A stretch of DNA of 64,000 bases from Mesotaenium endlicherianum (GCA_009602735.1 WELA01003365.1:149884-213883), one strand, 5' to 3'; counted from the stretch's first letter, positions 46,162 to 58,082 are shown. Program-made: numbers and translations. The notes: generated by a model not told the origin, from the sequence alone.

Positions 46162-47194
46162 GCACAAAGCGTGGAAGGTCAGCAAAGACAACAAGGTATG
46201 CAAGATCAACTGGAGATGGAAAGTTCAGGACAGGTTCAGGTGCTGCACGTATGGACCTATGCCATTATTTCTTTGGCACAGAGGCTCGTCACCCTAGCCA
46301 AAGGCTTCCCCCAGCCTATTGGAAATTCAGTCCCAGCACTAGAGAGTGTTGCCAAGCGCCTTGCAAGTCCAGTCATCACTCCCATCCACAAGTATGGCCC
46401 CAGCTTATTGGATGCGGCTGATGCCAAGGTACATACGTTCCTTCCTAATTGGTCCTTTAAGTTTCTACTAGGCACACCCACGAGAGCGACATGACATGTG
46501 ATGGACACATTCTGAAGCTGACATAGGGAGGGTGTGGTTGTTCCGACGACAGTTGTCATCACTCCTTCATCTTGGCGGTCCTCCAGTGGTGCAGCTGGGG
46601 AAAATCTTTGAGGGCCTGCCCTCCCGAGTGAGCAGGACTGCTGATAAGCTCTACGAGAATTTCTCCACGCCCGGCCGAGGCCTTGTTGGCGCTGTGGCTG
46701 ACACCTGGGTGGAGGTTGAGCCTTCTGTGACGGAGGATGCCCAGGCAGCCATCACTGCTCTGAACAGCATTCCTCTTGTCTGCCTCTCAACACCCCTGCT
46801 AAAGATGGCCATGGCTGCAGCCAGACCTGTCTCCAGCTTGCTTCATAGAGTCAGTCGTGTTGGACCCGAAGTAAGCAAGGAGGAGACGAGGCAAGAGATG
46901 CCCACTGGCAAGGGTGTTGATGGTGATATGGCTGAGGCTGATGAGCAAGTAACCAAGCAGGCTGGTGTAGTAGCAGGGAAGGTGCAAGCTCTTGAGGAGC
47001 CTTATGAAGTGAAAGAGAGCGTAGGCGCTGAGAAAGCGGCACTTAAAGGAAGTGAGAGCAAGCAGCAGCAGCAGCAGCAGGAGATTGAGCCTGAAAAGAA
47101 GGAGAAGGGCAAGGCAAAATGGAAGGGCAAGATTCCAAAGAGGAAGTCCCTCGATGGTTCTGTAGTGTTTGATTTGCTGGAGAAAGGTTGGTGA
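46162..47194 (+). CDS. REF/SRPP-like (lipid-droplet / rubber elongation factor family) protein
   Basis: Exon 46162-46428 (cag acceptor, AAG/GTACAT donor) and a last exon from 46595 (or 46553) to the stop at 47194. The first carries LHVWTYAIISLAQRLVTLAK, then IGNSVPALESVAKRLASPVI and TPIHKYGPSLLDAADAK, which follow the REF pattern of a hydrophobic helix plus VE..VK..V.PV....F. The second continues with LPSRVSRTADKLYENF. Family members coat lipid droplets or rubber particles and respond to stress. The tail is unusual: about 100 residues rich in Lys, Glu and Gln with a seven-Gln run, ending DLLEKGW, where most members stop earlier. The N-terminus is unresolved: ATG at 46198 would start 12-15 residues before the domain, or a short upstream exon exists. 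The family call is from pattern only. Confidence 0.55.
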
Positions 47195-48378
47195 AGGTCG
47201 CGCACTTGAGTGGAGGTGTTCCAGCTGCTCAAGGTGACCTGAAGTTGAGTTTGTCTTTATTGTGTTATCGTCTTTCTGTCGGTCCGGCTTCTTGAGGCGT
47301 TTGCCCACCCGTGCCGAACCTGGCTATGAGTTTATGCATGTACAGTTGAAGTGAGGGACGAGAGGAAGTCTATATTTGACTTGTTTTTCTCATCAGTATA
47401 AGTGAAGTCACCAAGGGGAACTGTTGGAATGTGCAATATGGAAGCTCAGGTATGTAGGACTATATATGTGGCTAAGGGGAAGCGTGCCCAGTAATCTGGC
47501 GTGGCCGCATCGTGCTGTACATAGTACAGGTGGCGAGTCGCTGATGGGAAAGTGGTGGTGAGGTGCTGATGGTAAGGGAAAGGTCGGGCAGGTTGTTGGT
47601 AGGTCCTTCAGAGGACATTCTTGGCTGGATAGTGCTCTCATACCATGTATGTATTGTACACTAAAGTGAAAAAGAGTTGGTACGAGGATAGTACTTTTAT
47701 TGATGCAGGGCAATAGAGGAAGGAATACAGGTGCATTCTGCACTGTGATAAGGCTATGAAGGGATGTCCAATGTAGCTAGGTGGCCTTGGTATAGCTGAG
47801 GGCCTCAATAGTCGAGCAATATATAGGAGCATGGGCCATTATTCAAGGAATCGTATCTGGAGACACCTCATGTGTACAGTGAATATAGCATGCAGTATTT
47901 TAAGTAGTCTTTTGAGTTGATTCACTATGTTTGCGCAAGTTGTGCATATCTGTCTGCATGTTTTGGACAGCTAGTGACAACCCAATAAGAGTAGGCCGGC
48001 ATACTTTTCTCTTTAGGTACAAACTCAATCCCTCCTCAACTGCATTACTGCTCACAAGCTACGCATAAATGTTGTAGTACTTCGCGATACTTCACATGTT
48101 CAGAGGAAAAACTTCAGCAGAAAATAATTGTACAATTTAAACTTGTGGTGATAAGCGCAGAAGCCCAAATGGAAAGACTAAGCAATCATTTTTGATCATA
48201 TCGTAAACTTAACTCCTCAGTTAACAGCATATGTAGCTGGAAGAGTTGTGGGCCTATCAACAGATTAGCAAAAAACTTGCGCCTAAGTCCTACAAAGATG
48301 CTGGAAGCATTGCAAAATGTTGTCATATTTGTCCTAGTGCGACATACTACCCGTAAGAGGTGGAACCTCAATGGTGTA
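47195..48378. other. Convergent intergenic region
   Basis: 1.2 kb between two converging genes, with no domain-bearing frame and no RNA gene seen. It holds the 3' untranslated region of the REF-like gene. Confidence 0.4.
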
Positions 48379-50500
48379 CTATAAGTGCAAGTACTTAGAA
48401 GTGGAAGCAGCGATTTGCTGACAGCTAAGCCTAACGTCGTCGTCGTCCATGCTGACAGGCCACCACGGCAACTGCGATGTCAGCGACCTACTTCCACCCT
48501 CCCCCAAATGTTGGTCCTTTGGCTCAAACGGCTCTACACTGCTGGCACCTGGGTGAGTGTGCCCTCTAAGTACTACTGTGGTGATACTCCTCCGTCCTTC
48601 CTCACCTGATCTTCCTTGCAACACACGTCCCCCCCCCTGAACCCCACCCTCGGTTCCCTCTTCTGCATGACGCCTCTTCTTTCTTCTGTTGCCGCCGCTT
48701 GCGTCGTCCGCGTCCGGTGTGAGCGAGGGGATTGCTTGGTGGCTGGCCTGCAGGGCGCCCCGCTGCGCCAAGTGTCGACTCTCTGTGCACTCTGCCAGCA
48801 CTGCAGGGCTGCCCGAGAACATCTCGGCCAACAGGCCAGCGTTGAAGCGATAGCGGTCAAGCGCCTCATCCTGGAAGGTTTGTGCCACCTCATCCTCCTC
48901 CTGAAGCTTCCGCAAGCGCCAGGTGTGCGCAGCTGCTGCCTCCTGCAGGCACGCGCGAAGCTCCATTCACTCGGAGGTAAAGTTCAGGCACACTACAGCG
49001 CGGCCAGCACGCAACCACCACGGCTGCAATTGACTCGACAAATTGCACTTCTCGCAGCTGCAGCACCATGCAGCTCGGCAGCCAACACTCTTCTTCCTCT
49101 GCAGCATTTGCACCAGCATTTGCAGCAGCCTCTGCCTGGCCTCAAGTTCCGCCTCTCAAGCAAGATCTTCCAAGTCCGGTTTTACACACACCGATGCAAC
49201 GGCACCACTTCTACTTTCCATGAGATGCGGAGCCGAGAGAAGCATGCGGTTGGCTTCTCGTATGCACAACTTCTTGCTATTTTGGACAGCCTCAAGTCAA
49301 CCAAACCACTGAGAGACAAATACGCGGGCACGCTGGCACATCGGGGGCGAGCGCCAGAGTGAGGGAGCATGCCTGGTCAGGGGGAAATGCAATAAACGAA
49401 GGAATATAGGCATCAAGCAAGGCCGGGACAACACACAGAGCCAGGCAAGAGGGACGGGAGACAGCGGCAAGAGAGGGGGCAAGGGAGGAAGGGAGCACCT
49501 TCTGGTAGGCGAGCACGACCGCACGCAGCGCTCTCAGGCGGGCAGCCTGCCGTTGCTGCTCCAATGCCTGCTCAGCTGCGCCTGCGCCGACTCCTGCTCC
49601 TGCTCCTGTGCTTGCGCTCGCTCCTACTCCTGCTAGTGCAGGTGCAGGTGCAGCCTCTGGTGTGTCCAGATGCGCCCCCGCATTGTACATGCCAGCTACA
49701 GGTGGCGCCATCTGAGTGATCTGAGCTGGCGCTGCAGGCACTGGAGACCCCTGACGTGCAAAGGCTGTCCCGCTGGTCTTGGGCGGCTGCCTGCGAGCAC
49801 AGGTAATTTAAAAGGAGGGCTTATTCGCAACACTCTTCTCACCCTTTGCTTTCTGTGTCAAGCTGGCAGTGAATCTTACTCGGCTCCGGTTATTTAGGAC
49901 TATCTTCATAGCTTCAACGTTTGCCGCAGCTGCAGCCAATAACAGGTGGTGCTAAAAATAATCTTGCGTAGCATGCATGCTAGCATGCTCCAAACCTCAT
50001 GTCAAATAAGTCGTATAAGCCTCCAGTGGCACACGTTCGTGAAAGGTGTGACAGCAGCTTCTCGAGGGGCTCTCCTCCCAAATATAAACATAAGCATATT
50101 GAGTGCACCTTACTATACACCAAAAGCGTCTTTATAGAGTCAGCACCAACGCAATGCCGATAGCGGCTTCGAAGTGTGTCTGTACGTGTGTGTGAGAGAA
50201 AGAGCGAGGTGGGGGACAGGAGCGGGAGAGGAAGAGAGGCAGCTCAGGCGAGAGAGGGACAGAGAGAGGGAGAGGGGGAGCGGGAGAGAGAAAGAGAGGA
50301 GAGAGAGACACACACACACACAGAGAGGGGGGCGGGGGGAGATGGAAGGGCGGGGGCCTACGAAGTGGTGACACCATGAGAGTGTGCAGTTGTAGAGGCC
50401 CAATTCTTGTAGACTGCCGGTACAGCCCCACCCGCCTGCTGGCCCAGATACTGCGGGACTGAGTGAGGCCCCAGGGGTGAGGCTTGAGGGGCTGCAATAT
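48379..50500 (-). CDS. Unidentified Gln/Ala/Pro-rich multi-exon gene
   Basis: Several minus-strand blocks look like exons of one gene. About 50350-50490: QASPLGPHSVPQYLGQQAGG after a ctgcag acceptor. About 49500-49797: KTSGTAFARQGSPVPAAPAQ, a Gly/Ala run, then EQALEQQRQAARLRALRAVV before an AAG/GTGCTC donor. Around 49090-49160: ARQRLLQMLVQMLQ. Last block 48379-48951: TWRLRKLQEEDEVAQTFQDE, a basic KKRRH stretch and stop after SKYLHL. Low-complexity N-terminal parts plus short amphipathic helices suggest a nuclear scaffold or co-regulator, but I do not recognise the family and the exon limits are rough. A 248-codon frame on the other strand at 48616-49362 is an alternative reading that lacks domain features. 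Confidence 0.35.
50196..50345. repeat. GA-rich low-complexity tract with a short (CA)n
   Basis: Purine-rich GAGA/GGGAGA sequence with an ACACACAC run around 50308-50321, lying between two probable exons of the minus-strand gene. Confidence 0.85.
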
Positions 50501-50509
50501 AAACAAAAA

Positions 50510-51974
50510 CGTGAACTTTCAGGCATCCGGTGCATGAGGTTCATGGACTACAAGGTTTGTCGAGCTCATAATTTTCCGAGAGCCGAAAATTGCAATAGAG
50601 TAAGACAAAGGGCTACTGGCACTCAAGTTGCTCCTATTTCGAAAAAACAGTGTCATCATATTGATAGAGGATGTTGAGGCATCAGAAGAGGAGGACAGCA
50701 ATGTGAACTTAAGGGTCTACTTACGCGGCAAGGATGTTGCTTGCATCCCCCTTCTTGATACAGGGCACCTAGTGATGGAATCTGCAATTCTTGATGTATT
50801 GAGTGGGAGCCTTGCATATGTATGTTCCAAATTGCACCTTGCTGTAAGTGTTATACGTAAACGCGATATGTATAAGAGTAAGCCCGCGTCATAGGCTTGA
50901 AAAGGACTCCCAGAATCTTGAGCAGGCAGTATGCTACAAACGCGGAAATGAAACTACCCCCCACAAGGTTCATGCATGTGGTCGATTAAACTCTTATAAA
51001 AACAGATAGAAGATTTGTCCTCGTACCACCTGTGGACGTGCACAGCCATATTATTTCACTCAATCCTCTAAGCGGGTGACTTCTAGGCTATCTAATTAGG
51101 GTAAAGTTAGACACTACATATAATCGCAGTCGCTTTCTTCATCAATCTCGTCCAGAATGTTGAAACAATACTCTCAGTAGGCTGCACACGTCCTCCCTAA
51201 ACTACAGGAAGCGCAAAAATCCCCCAAGGACACATCCCCCAACATGAGACCCTAACCCATCTCATCGAACTCTCTCGCGTTGCGTCGCGTAAAGAAACCC
51301 ACTTCCTTGCGATGAGAGAACACGAGTGGAGAGGAAGAAATACTTACACTTCACAACAATGACAGTTAGTACCACCAATACCAGTAGTGGTGCTGGTGGC
51401 CCATTTGTGACATGTTTGGACGTGACAAACTGAACGCTTCGAACGGCGTCCGACACCACGTGAGCTTGCACTGTACCGAACGGTTACCAGCCAGACATTT
51501 GGCTCGTGTCCAGTCGTTTCTCGCAGGCGCTACTCCGGACCTGTTAGGCTACCTCACCCTGACCTCCATCCGTACCTTCGCGCAAAATTCGAATTCAACT
51601 TCTGCACTGAAAGCTCTCGTGCCTCGTAAGTGTATTTTAATTTGAATGACAATGATTTCCGACCCCAATGCCGACCAAGTTCCGACCACTCTCCGACATT
51701 GCAACCTTTCTGTAAATTCTCTCTTTGCCACTCTTGCCACTCTAGCTTGCCAAGGTGCCGATTTTTGCGTTGAGGTGTCCCACTAACACTCGCGTTTGAC
51801 GAAGTTGTCGCTTATTTTGCGCGCAGGAAGGTCCCACAACCTAGTGCAAGCTCATCACCTTAACAAGGCGAGGGACAGCTGATATTACATTAGCGAGTGT
51901 CTTGACACTTTCCTTGGAGTCCTGCAGACGAGTTATTGTGGCAAGTCCGCCTGACTATCTAGATCTGAGCCAGG
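50510..51974. other. Divergent intergenic region before the fasciclin gene
   Basis: 1.5 kb with short frames only. An 88-codon frame at 50628-50894 has no recognised domain. The last part should be the promoter and leader of the fasciclin gene. Confidence 0.4.
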
Positions 51975-53469
51975 ATGGAGTGCAGACCTATGCTCGCTGC
52001 TAGCGTACTCCTGGTAGTGTTCTTGTCGTTCTCTAATCCGGCAGATGCCGTTGTGTACCGCAATGGCCACTTTGAGCTGGTGCATGTTGTGAGGGGTATT
52101 CAAGCTGCCCAGAAGAAGTACAAGACCAGCTACAACATCTTCTTGAACTACATCAATAAAGCCGGTAATGTTGTAGTGATTGCAATCTATGATCGTGGGG
52201 ATCGTTTTGGTTTTTAATAACTATCTTGGAAATTATTGCGGTCCTTTGGTTGGCTCGGAAGGTGTCACTTGAAGGTCGCATGTTGCTGAGCTGACTGGGG
52301 CAGTTGAAAGCAAGGGATTGCTAACAATGATAGCAGCTGGGGTTACCTGCGCTTAAGCATGAGTTTGAAAGACTACCTTTTGGTGATTTGAACATCTTTT
52401 TGTAATATGTATCGAGCTGGCGTTGGATGGAGGTTAATCGTATAGCTGCCTTCTTGACACTGGATACCGTACATGCCTCAAAGAGCAATGTTTCATATTG
52501 GCTTTCTAACATAAGTTGCTCTTTCCTGTTCAGGTTTAATCAAGCCTCTTGAGAACTTGTTTGCCACCACAAACACAGGAGTTACACTCCTTGTTCCGTC
52601 TGACGCCTCTTTCAGGAAACTATCACCTGCTGTGAAGGTGCGAACTCTGAATTTGCTTTGTGCCTGGGGGTCGAACCTGTTTGGACCTGCTAATCAAGAT
52701 GTTCGAACATGGTGGAAGGGGGGGTGTTTCTGTTTTTGGATGGAAGTTAATTTGAACTTACCTTTTCAATGTGGCTTGGTGCTGGGAGATATTGCAGACA
52801 GACGTTCTTATCTAATTTTCAGAGAGGAAGTAAAGTAGTTCAGTAGAGTGAGCAGAAGATGGAAAATCTCAAGTGATATATTACAGTCTAAGTTGAGGAC
52901 TTTGCACTGAATTGCGACTTGATCTTGCTTGATAGGGTCCATTACAAACTGGTCTTGGAGACAAAGGTTCTATCTCTGCATTGTTGTGGACTGCTTGGGT
53001 GCCGCCCAGATAAATTTTGTGAACTTTGACCTGTGGAAGAGTTACAGTTGCAGCTTCTTGGTCAGCTCAATTACTGCGCTTAGCGTCACTACTACAGTTT
53101 AAGCATGCAGCTGTATAATCATCATGCCTCATTATGTCTTTGGTGTAAATTGGTTTGGGCCCTCTTGAGGTGCAGGCAAAGTTGGCAAGGAACCCCGCCA
53201 TACTCAAGTATGTGATGCAGTACCACATCATCCTCCGTGAGTACCCCTGGAGTGTGTTCCTGAAGCAGGCTCCGGGCAAGTCCTTTAAGACCATGAATGG
53301 CAAGTTTGTGCAGAAGTGGACAGGGTTCCCCAAGACTCAGGTCATTCTTGGTCCCGTCGGAGCTAAGAATGCCTTCCAGCTGTGCAAGATCTCCCGTGTG
53401 AGCATCGCCATTGACACCGTGGTTGCCGTCCACGAGATCAACAAGGTGTTCCTTCCTCCTAATGTGTAG
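51975..53469 (+). CDS. Secreted single-domain fasciclin (FAS1) protein
   Basis: Three exons fit in phase: 51975-52164, 52534-52637 and 53176-53469 (TAG), giving 195 residues. Residues 1-25 (MECRPMLAASVLLVVFLSFSNPADA) are a clear signal peptide. One FAS1 fold follows: the H1 box appears as TLLVPSDASFRKL, the central Tyr-His pair as YVMQYHIIL, and the H2 box as VAVHEINKVFLPP at the very end. FAS1 proteins are extracellular adhesion or cell-wall proteins, often arabinogalactan-linked in plants. This one stops directly after H2, so it has no GPI-anchor signal and no arabinogalactan Pro-rich region. It should be soluble in the wall or apoplast. Introns have GT/AG ends with phases 1 and 0. Confidence 0.85.
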
Positions 53470-54113
53470 TCATCTGCAGGCAGGGTCGAGGCAGAGTCTA
53501 ATGAGTGAGGCCTTTAATTTATACCATTGGTGGATATGTGAATTGAGTCGTGACTGTTGGCCCATGCATACCTCCAAGTACAATATTAGGACCAACTTAG
53601 CGTGCCATTTTGAGGTCATAATTTTTCTTGTAGATGGTGTAGGTCATAGCACTTTGGGCCTGGCCTACTTTGGGAATAAGGCTTGGTTTGTTTTCAACTC
53701 TTATGTCAATTGTGCCGTGGATAGATCTATGTATTCAGATCCAAATTCGATGGTCACTTTTTTCCTCTCTACTGATTCAACAAGATAGATGCAAATTATA
53801 CAGAATAATGTTCTAAAATTCTAGGTCTTAGTTCGTAGTCAAAAGGAAACTTAGTGATGGTCAGTTTTCTCACAACAACTTTGACAAAAGAAAAGTACAC
53901 GTTATTTGAGCAATTCAAGGCTGTAGTGAAATATTGCTGAACTTGCACCCTGCAACTTATAATCATCTGTGTTCAAATGCTAGTCTGCTCTCGTGCTCTC
54001 TTGTACAACGAAAAACCAAGATTCAAGTATATCAATAGATTAGTCATGATGAATATCTCTCTCATTCGTGTGCGTATGTCATTTCAGCACTTCGTGTCAT
54101 TGTTCACTTTGTG
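53470..54113. other. Downstream of fasciclin gene, nothing recognised
   Basis: AT-rich 3' flank, including the likely 3' untranslated region. A 125-codon frame from 53411 overlaps the fasciclin stop in another frame and is not called. Confidence 0.4.
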
Positions 54114-54166
54114 TTGTAAAATGTGATGAAAACAATGTGAGTTCATGTTTTCATCACATTTTACAA
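54114..54166. repeat. Perfect 21-bp hairpin
   Basis: 54114-54134 is the exact reverse complement of 54146-54166, around an 11-base loop (ATGTGAGTTCA). Confidence 0.9.
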
Positions 54167-54302
54167 GAATCAGCCTGCTGATCACCTAAGTGGCTGCTTG
54201 CAAGAATACAAATTTGACTGACAGTTTAAAGTGCCTCAAGTAGGGAGAATAAAAATTAGAAACATTAAGGGGCATTCAATTTTGAGCAATAGACGAATTG
54301 AA

Positions 54303-54329
54303 GGTTTGCGACATGAAATGTCGCAAACC
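54303..54329. repeat. Perfect 12-bp hairpin
   Basis: GGTTTGCGACAT, then GAA, then ATGTCGCAAACC: a 12-bp stem with a three-base loop. Confidence 0.9.
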
Positions 54330-54780
54330 AAAGTTTGACAAGTGTTCAAATTTTGATTGTTTTCACATATGTTGTCTCATCGACAAACGAAACCCTCAAA
54401 TGGCCCTTCTTTGAAAAGAAGCCTCATTGCAGCAGGAAGGTAGCTGCTACGCAGACCCACCCACCCACCCCTCTAAACCTCCACTCCACTGGGAGGTGCA
54501 CGAGGCAGGCAACGAAGTTGGTGGCGATAGTTTTTTAGCCATGCACAATAGTGTGGTTGCTGTTGTTAGTGTTGCAATATGTTATGTCCATTGGCAGTAA
54601 CCAACGGCGGCGATTCGACAGACAACCTCAACACAGCAAGAATGCAGTTGCCAATCCATAAGTGTTGTTTAGGAGTTGGAATATAATTGTCTTGACATTT
54701 TTGTATTGTTTTTAGTAGTACAAATAAGCGAAGCAGCATGTAGGAAAGGACTAGACAAGAACAGACGACGCGCAATTGTT

Positions 54781-54964
54781 GCATACTAATACTCCTACTA
54801 TTCTTTCTAATATCACCTTCTTTCTTTCGAAATCAGGCAATTTGAACACAAATTGTCAAATTACCTTGTACTCTGAAGATATTATGGTTTTGACAATTTG
54901 TGTTCAAATTGCCTGATTTTGAAAGAAAGTGATTTAGAAAAGAAGAGTAGGAGTAGTAGTATGC
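54781..54964. repeat. Foldback element, about 76-80-bp arms
   Basis: 54781-54860 and 54889-54964 are imperfect reverse complements around a 28-base spacer. The inner 30 or so pairs (through AATTTGAACACAAATTGTC) are nearly perfect. The ends share GCATACTA and TAGTATGC. No clear target duplication is visible. Confidence 0.85.
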
Positions 54965-55931
54965 ATCGCTCACGAAGTCACCTATGACCCAACACACGAT
55001 AGAGCATAACCGATGTTGATCTTGGCCACATTACACTTCACTTGTCGAGATTGACAATCCTCCAGTCTCATGCTCCGCAACCGCAGCATATGGGTATGCT
55101 ATGCGTGCACCGGCAACAAGCTGGTATGGCACATGCGTGCACCCTTGTGACATCTCGTTGCAGCAACTCAGTGCGTGACAATCCAACTCCAGAGGAGTGA
55201 CCCCACTTGTGCTCCCACTGCCAGTGCCTAGGTAGCCTGCAGGAAATTTTACATGCATATTCGCGCCAGTGCGCGTGAGTTCGGCCTTGGGAAAAGCCCC
55301 CTGCCAGCGCTCATCTTGCCTCTAGCAATCGGGCATACAAAACGCCAATGCGCGAGGGGCAACACACCAAAAAAAAGACCAGCAACAAAGCCAATGCTCA
55401 ATGAGAGCGACCCCCCATTCATGCCTGCCCAGCTTGCCAGCGCCTAGGTGGCCTGCAGGGGCTTTCTTTCACCCAAACGCACATCCGTATGTGCGGTGTA
55501 CATCCCTCGATGTGAGGGACATGCATCCTCCTCATACTAACATGCCACCAAGCAAACTAGCATGATGGAACCAAAGAACATAAGCCCATGACAAATAATA
55601 GGTACGAAGTCTTCATGAATGCAGAACAACAACAAAGACCAAGTCAACAACAAGCAACCAAGCAATATAAACGGATAATTACACAATAATTTTCTTGAAG
55701 GCTTAGACCTAATACAACAACCTACACCCACATATTTATGCCCGAACAACGTGAGCATAAACAACCAACTGTCCAGGGGGCCTAGGTGGCCAACAAAAAA
55801 TTAGTAAGAATTTTCCAACAAATTAATAACCACAATTTTAGAAAGATTCCGAGAAGCCCAGGTGGCCAACAAATTCGACAACAACTCACCACCAGATATT
55901 AGCAACAATTTTTTGAAATGTCCACGTAGGT
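54965..55931. other. Gene-free stretch with a recurring CCTAGGTGGCC motif
   Basis: No coding region. The motif (A/T)GCC(T/C)AGGT(A/G)GCC followed by TGCAGG or AACAAA occurs near 55226, 55444, 55778 and 55857, about every 80-330 bp up to the C2 boundary. Confidence 0.5.
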
Positions 55932-56675
55932 TGCAAGGGACAAATTGCCCTAGTAGAAGCGTAGTGACTCACGAGGAAAGGAACTAGTTGCAATCATACT
56001 AAAGAGTGCAGCAACATATTGCTAAGAAAGCTTAGGAAAATTATTTGACATTTTGGGTGGCAAGAAACTGCTCACAAATGAACTAGGAAGGAAGGCCTTG
56101 TCATTACAAACCCGTAGAAATTTACAGAAGTGAAAATTGATAAGAAACAAAGAAGTTATGCCTATTTATAATTTTCTGCCTGAGTGCTCCTCTCTAGGAG
56201 GAAGCTACGGAATTTCCTGAGTGTTCGTCAAATCGTCCCTTCCAGAATATTCGTGAGTAAGCCAGATCAGTCTAATCTGACGTGGCGGGCCGGATTGACA
56301 TCCACCTACATACATCGATATTAATAGAATATTCTATCTTAGACGCGCTAGGCTAAACTGAAACTTCTAGGTAAATCGACCTAGTCGGCACTCCGCGTCA
56401 GCCGAACTTACGTGAAGGTTTGAGTTCATTCTAACGGGCCAGATTGCTCGACGCTGTCGGTCGATCCGACGGTCGCGCTCACAGCGAATTAAGGACAGTC
56501 GTCAACCGACCTCAAAACTAATTAAACTTCGGAAATCCATAACTCTCTCAATACTTGACCAAATTCGATGAACTTTATATCAAAATGACCACAAAAATGC
56601 ATTCTACACAACTATTTGATCAAATTATACTTTCATGAAACTCAAAAATGCACTTTATAAGCCTATGACCTTACA
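55932..56675 (-). repeat. C2 3' LTR
   Basis: 744 bp, aligning throughout with 28086-28862; the minus-strand start is TGTAAGGTCATAGG. Confidence 0.88.
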
Positions 56676-57241
56676 TCATCCCCCTCCTCAAGATGCGACG
56701 TCCTCGACGCATTCTGCAAATAACGTCTCATCTTACTCTTACAATGAGTCAAGTTGGCCTCTGGCTCCCAAGTATTGTCGTCCGCATGGTAGCCTTTCCA
56801 CTTGATCAGATACTCTTGGACAAATCGTTGACCTCGCTTGACTCGTCGATCGCCGACAATCGCCTCCGCTTCATACTCCAATACATCATCGATCTCGACC
56901 GGTGGTGGCGGTGTAGGTAGTCGTCCTGGATGTCCTTCATTCGGGTCAACGTATGGCCGCAGACAACTGACATGGAACACATCATGGATACGCCAGCCTG
57001 AAGGAAGTTCCAACTTGTAGGCCACTGGATTCACCTGCTTGAGCACTACAAAGGGACCTGTAAACCGTGCCCGCAGTTTCCTCTTGCCTGTGAAAGGTAG
57101 GTTCTCTGTGGACAAGAGTACTTTGTCGCCCACATGGAATGTCACTTCCCTCCTGTGCTTGTTAGCATGCTTGACCTGCTCTTCCTGTGCCTTCCGAATA
57201 CACGTCTTCGCCATATCCCAAGTCTTGGCCATCTGCTCCAT
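56663..57241 (-). CDS. C2 integrase C-terminus and chromodomain
   Basis: An open 192-codon stretch, part of pol, cut off upstream. It has a GPF-type integrase C-terminal domain (VGDKVLLSTENLPF, ARFTGPFVVLKQVNPVAYKL) and a chromodomain ([20 protein letters not shown]). It closely matches C1 across this region. Confidence 0.88.
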   Translation of the reverse strand: MEQMAKTWDMAKTCIRKAQEEQVKHANKHRREVTFHVGDKVLLSTENLPFTGKRKLRARFTGPFVVLKQVNPVAYKLELPSGWRIHDVFHVSCLRPYVDPNEGHPGRLPTPPPPVEIDDVLEYEAEAIVGDRRVKRGQRFVQEYLIKWKGYHADDNTWEPEANLTHCKSKMRRYLQNASRTSHLEEGDDVRS

Positions 57242-57359
57242 AAAAGCTTGTGTAGTAGGAACCTAAGTCTCCTTGGCCTTCTCCAACAAGATGTTCCGTG
57301 GATGATATACTTCTCGCCCATAAACCATAGCGAATGGTGACTGCTTGGTGGATCCCTGC

Positions 57360-58082
57360 TGAAATGAATCGACTTACCAGATAGGCAATTAACAATTAAT
57401 AAAGATCTTTATATCAGCAACTAATCATTATGGTATTTTTCGTTAACTGGTGTAACGGCAGAGGACAACACACTAGCAGTGAATAATACTCGTAAGTCAA
57501 ATGTGAGTAAACTAGCATCAAATAATGCAAATCAGTAAACTCATACATAAGCAAGGTTAGAAGACAGTGCGTATCAATGGCTTCTCGCCTTGGATTCAGA
57601 TCACTCTCAGTAAGCTTGTACAAGAGAGTTGGCCTCGTTTCCGAATGCCGAATTCGAGAGCAATGCCTAGCATATGTACATGGAATGAGTTTACTGTTCA
57701 ACGGTCAGTGCGATGGCACCGCCTACCCGGGAGTTAACCACGTTGGTAGGACCTCGGTTAACCAAATCCACCGCCATCTCCCATCATCCCGAATCGCCAT
57801 CCATCCTGAGGATGTCATTTGGCCTTTCATCTAGCATACCACACTTAGATGCATCTCGAGGCAGTTCGCTGCTACCGAGTACGGAAGTCAGATGACTGTC
57901 AAAGAATGTGTCAGCAAGCTGACTTAAGTTGACTTCAGCCTGTTGCTTTCGGCCGAGTCATCAAACTGATATTAGATATGAAGTCCAGCAGACTGATTAT
58001 TAACTAGAGTTCAGCAAGCTGAACTCATTTAACTATTATATTTAAATGAATATTGTATCAACTAATATATTGATTCATTACA
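57360..58082 (-). repeat. A2 3' LTR
   Basis: 723 bp; on the minus strand it starts TGTAATGAATCAA and ends GATTCATTTCA. The polypurine tract (AAGTTGAAGGGAT on the minus strand) adjoins it from 58083. Confidence 0.9.

Larger units (their letters stand above)
55932..57359 (-). mobile_element. LTR retrotransposon C2, 3' part (family C)
   Basis: Minus strand: a 3' LTR (55932-56675), purine tract, and the C-terminal part of pol. A2 is inserted at 57359/57360, and the rest of C2, if present, lies beyond A2 outside the window. The LTR is visibly more diverged from C1 than the C1 LTRs are from each other, so it is an older copy. Its 5' flank is TAGGT (55927-55931), but the matching duplication cannot be seen. 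Confidence 0.85.

Noticed and set aside
48616-49362. 248-codon plus-strand frame
   Set aside because: Low-complexity, without domain features, and opposite exon-like blocks with splice signals on the minus strand. Kept only as an alternative reading.
50628-50894. 88-codon plus-strand frame
   Set aside because: No recognisable domain or splice context. Not enough to call a gene.
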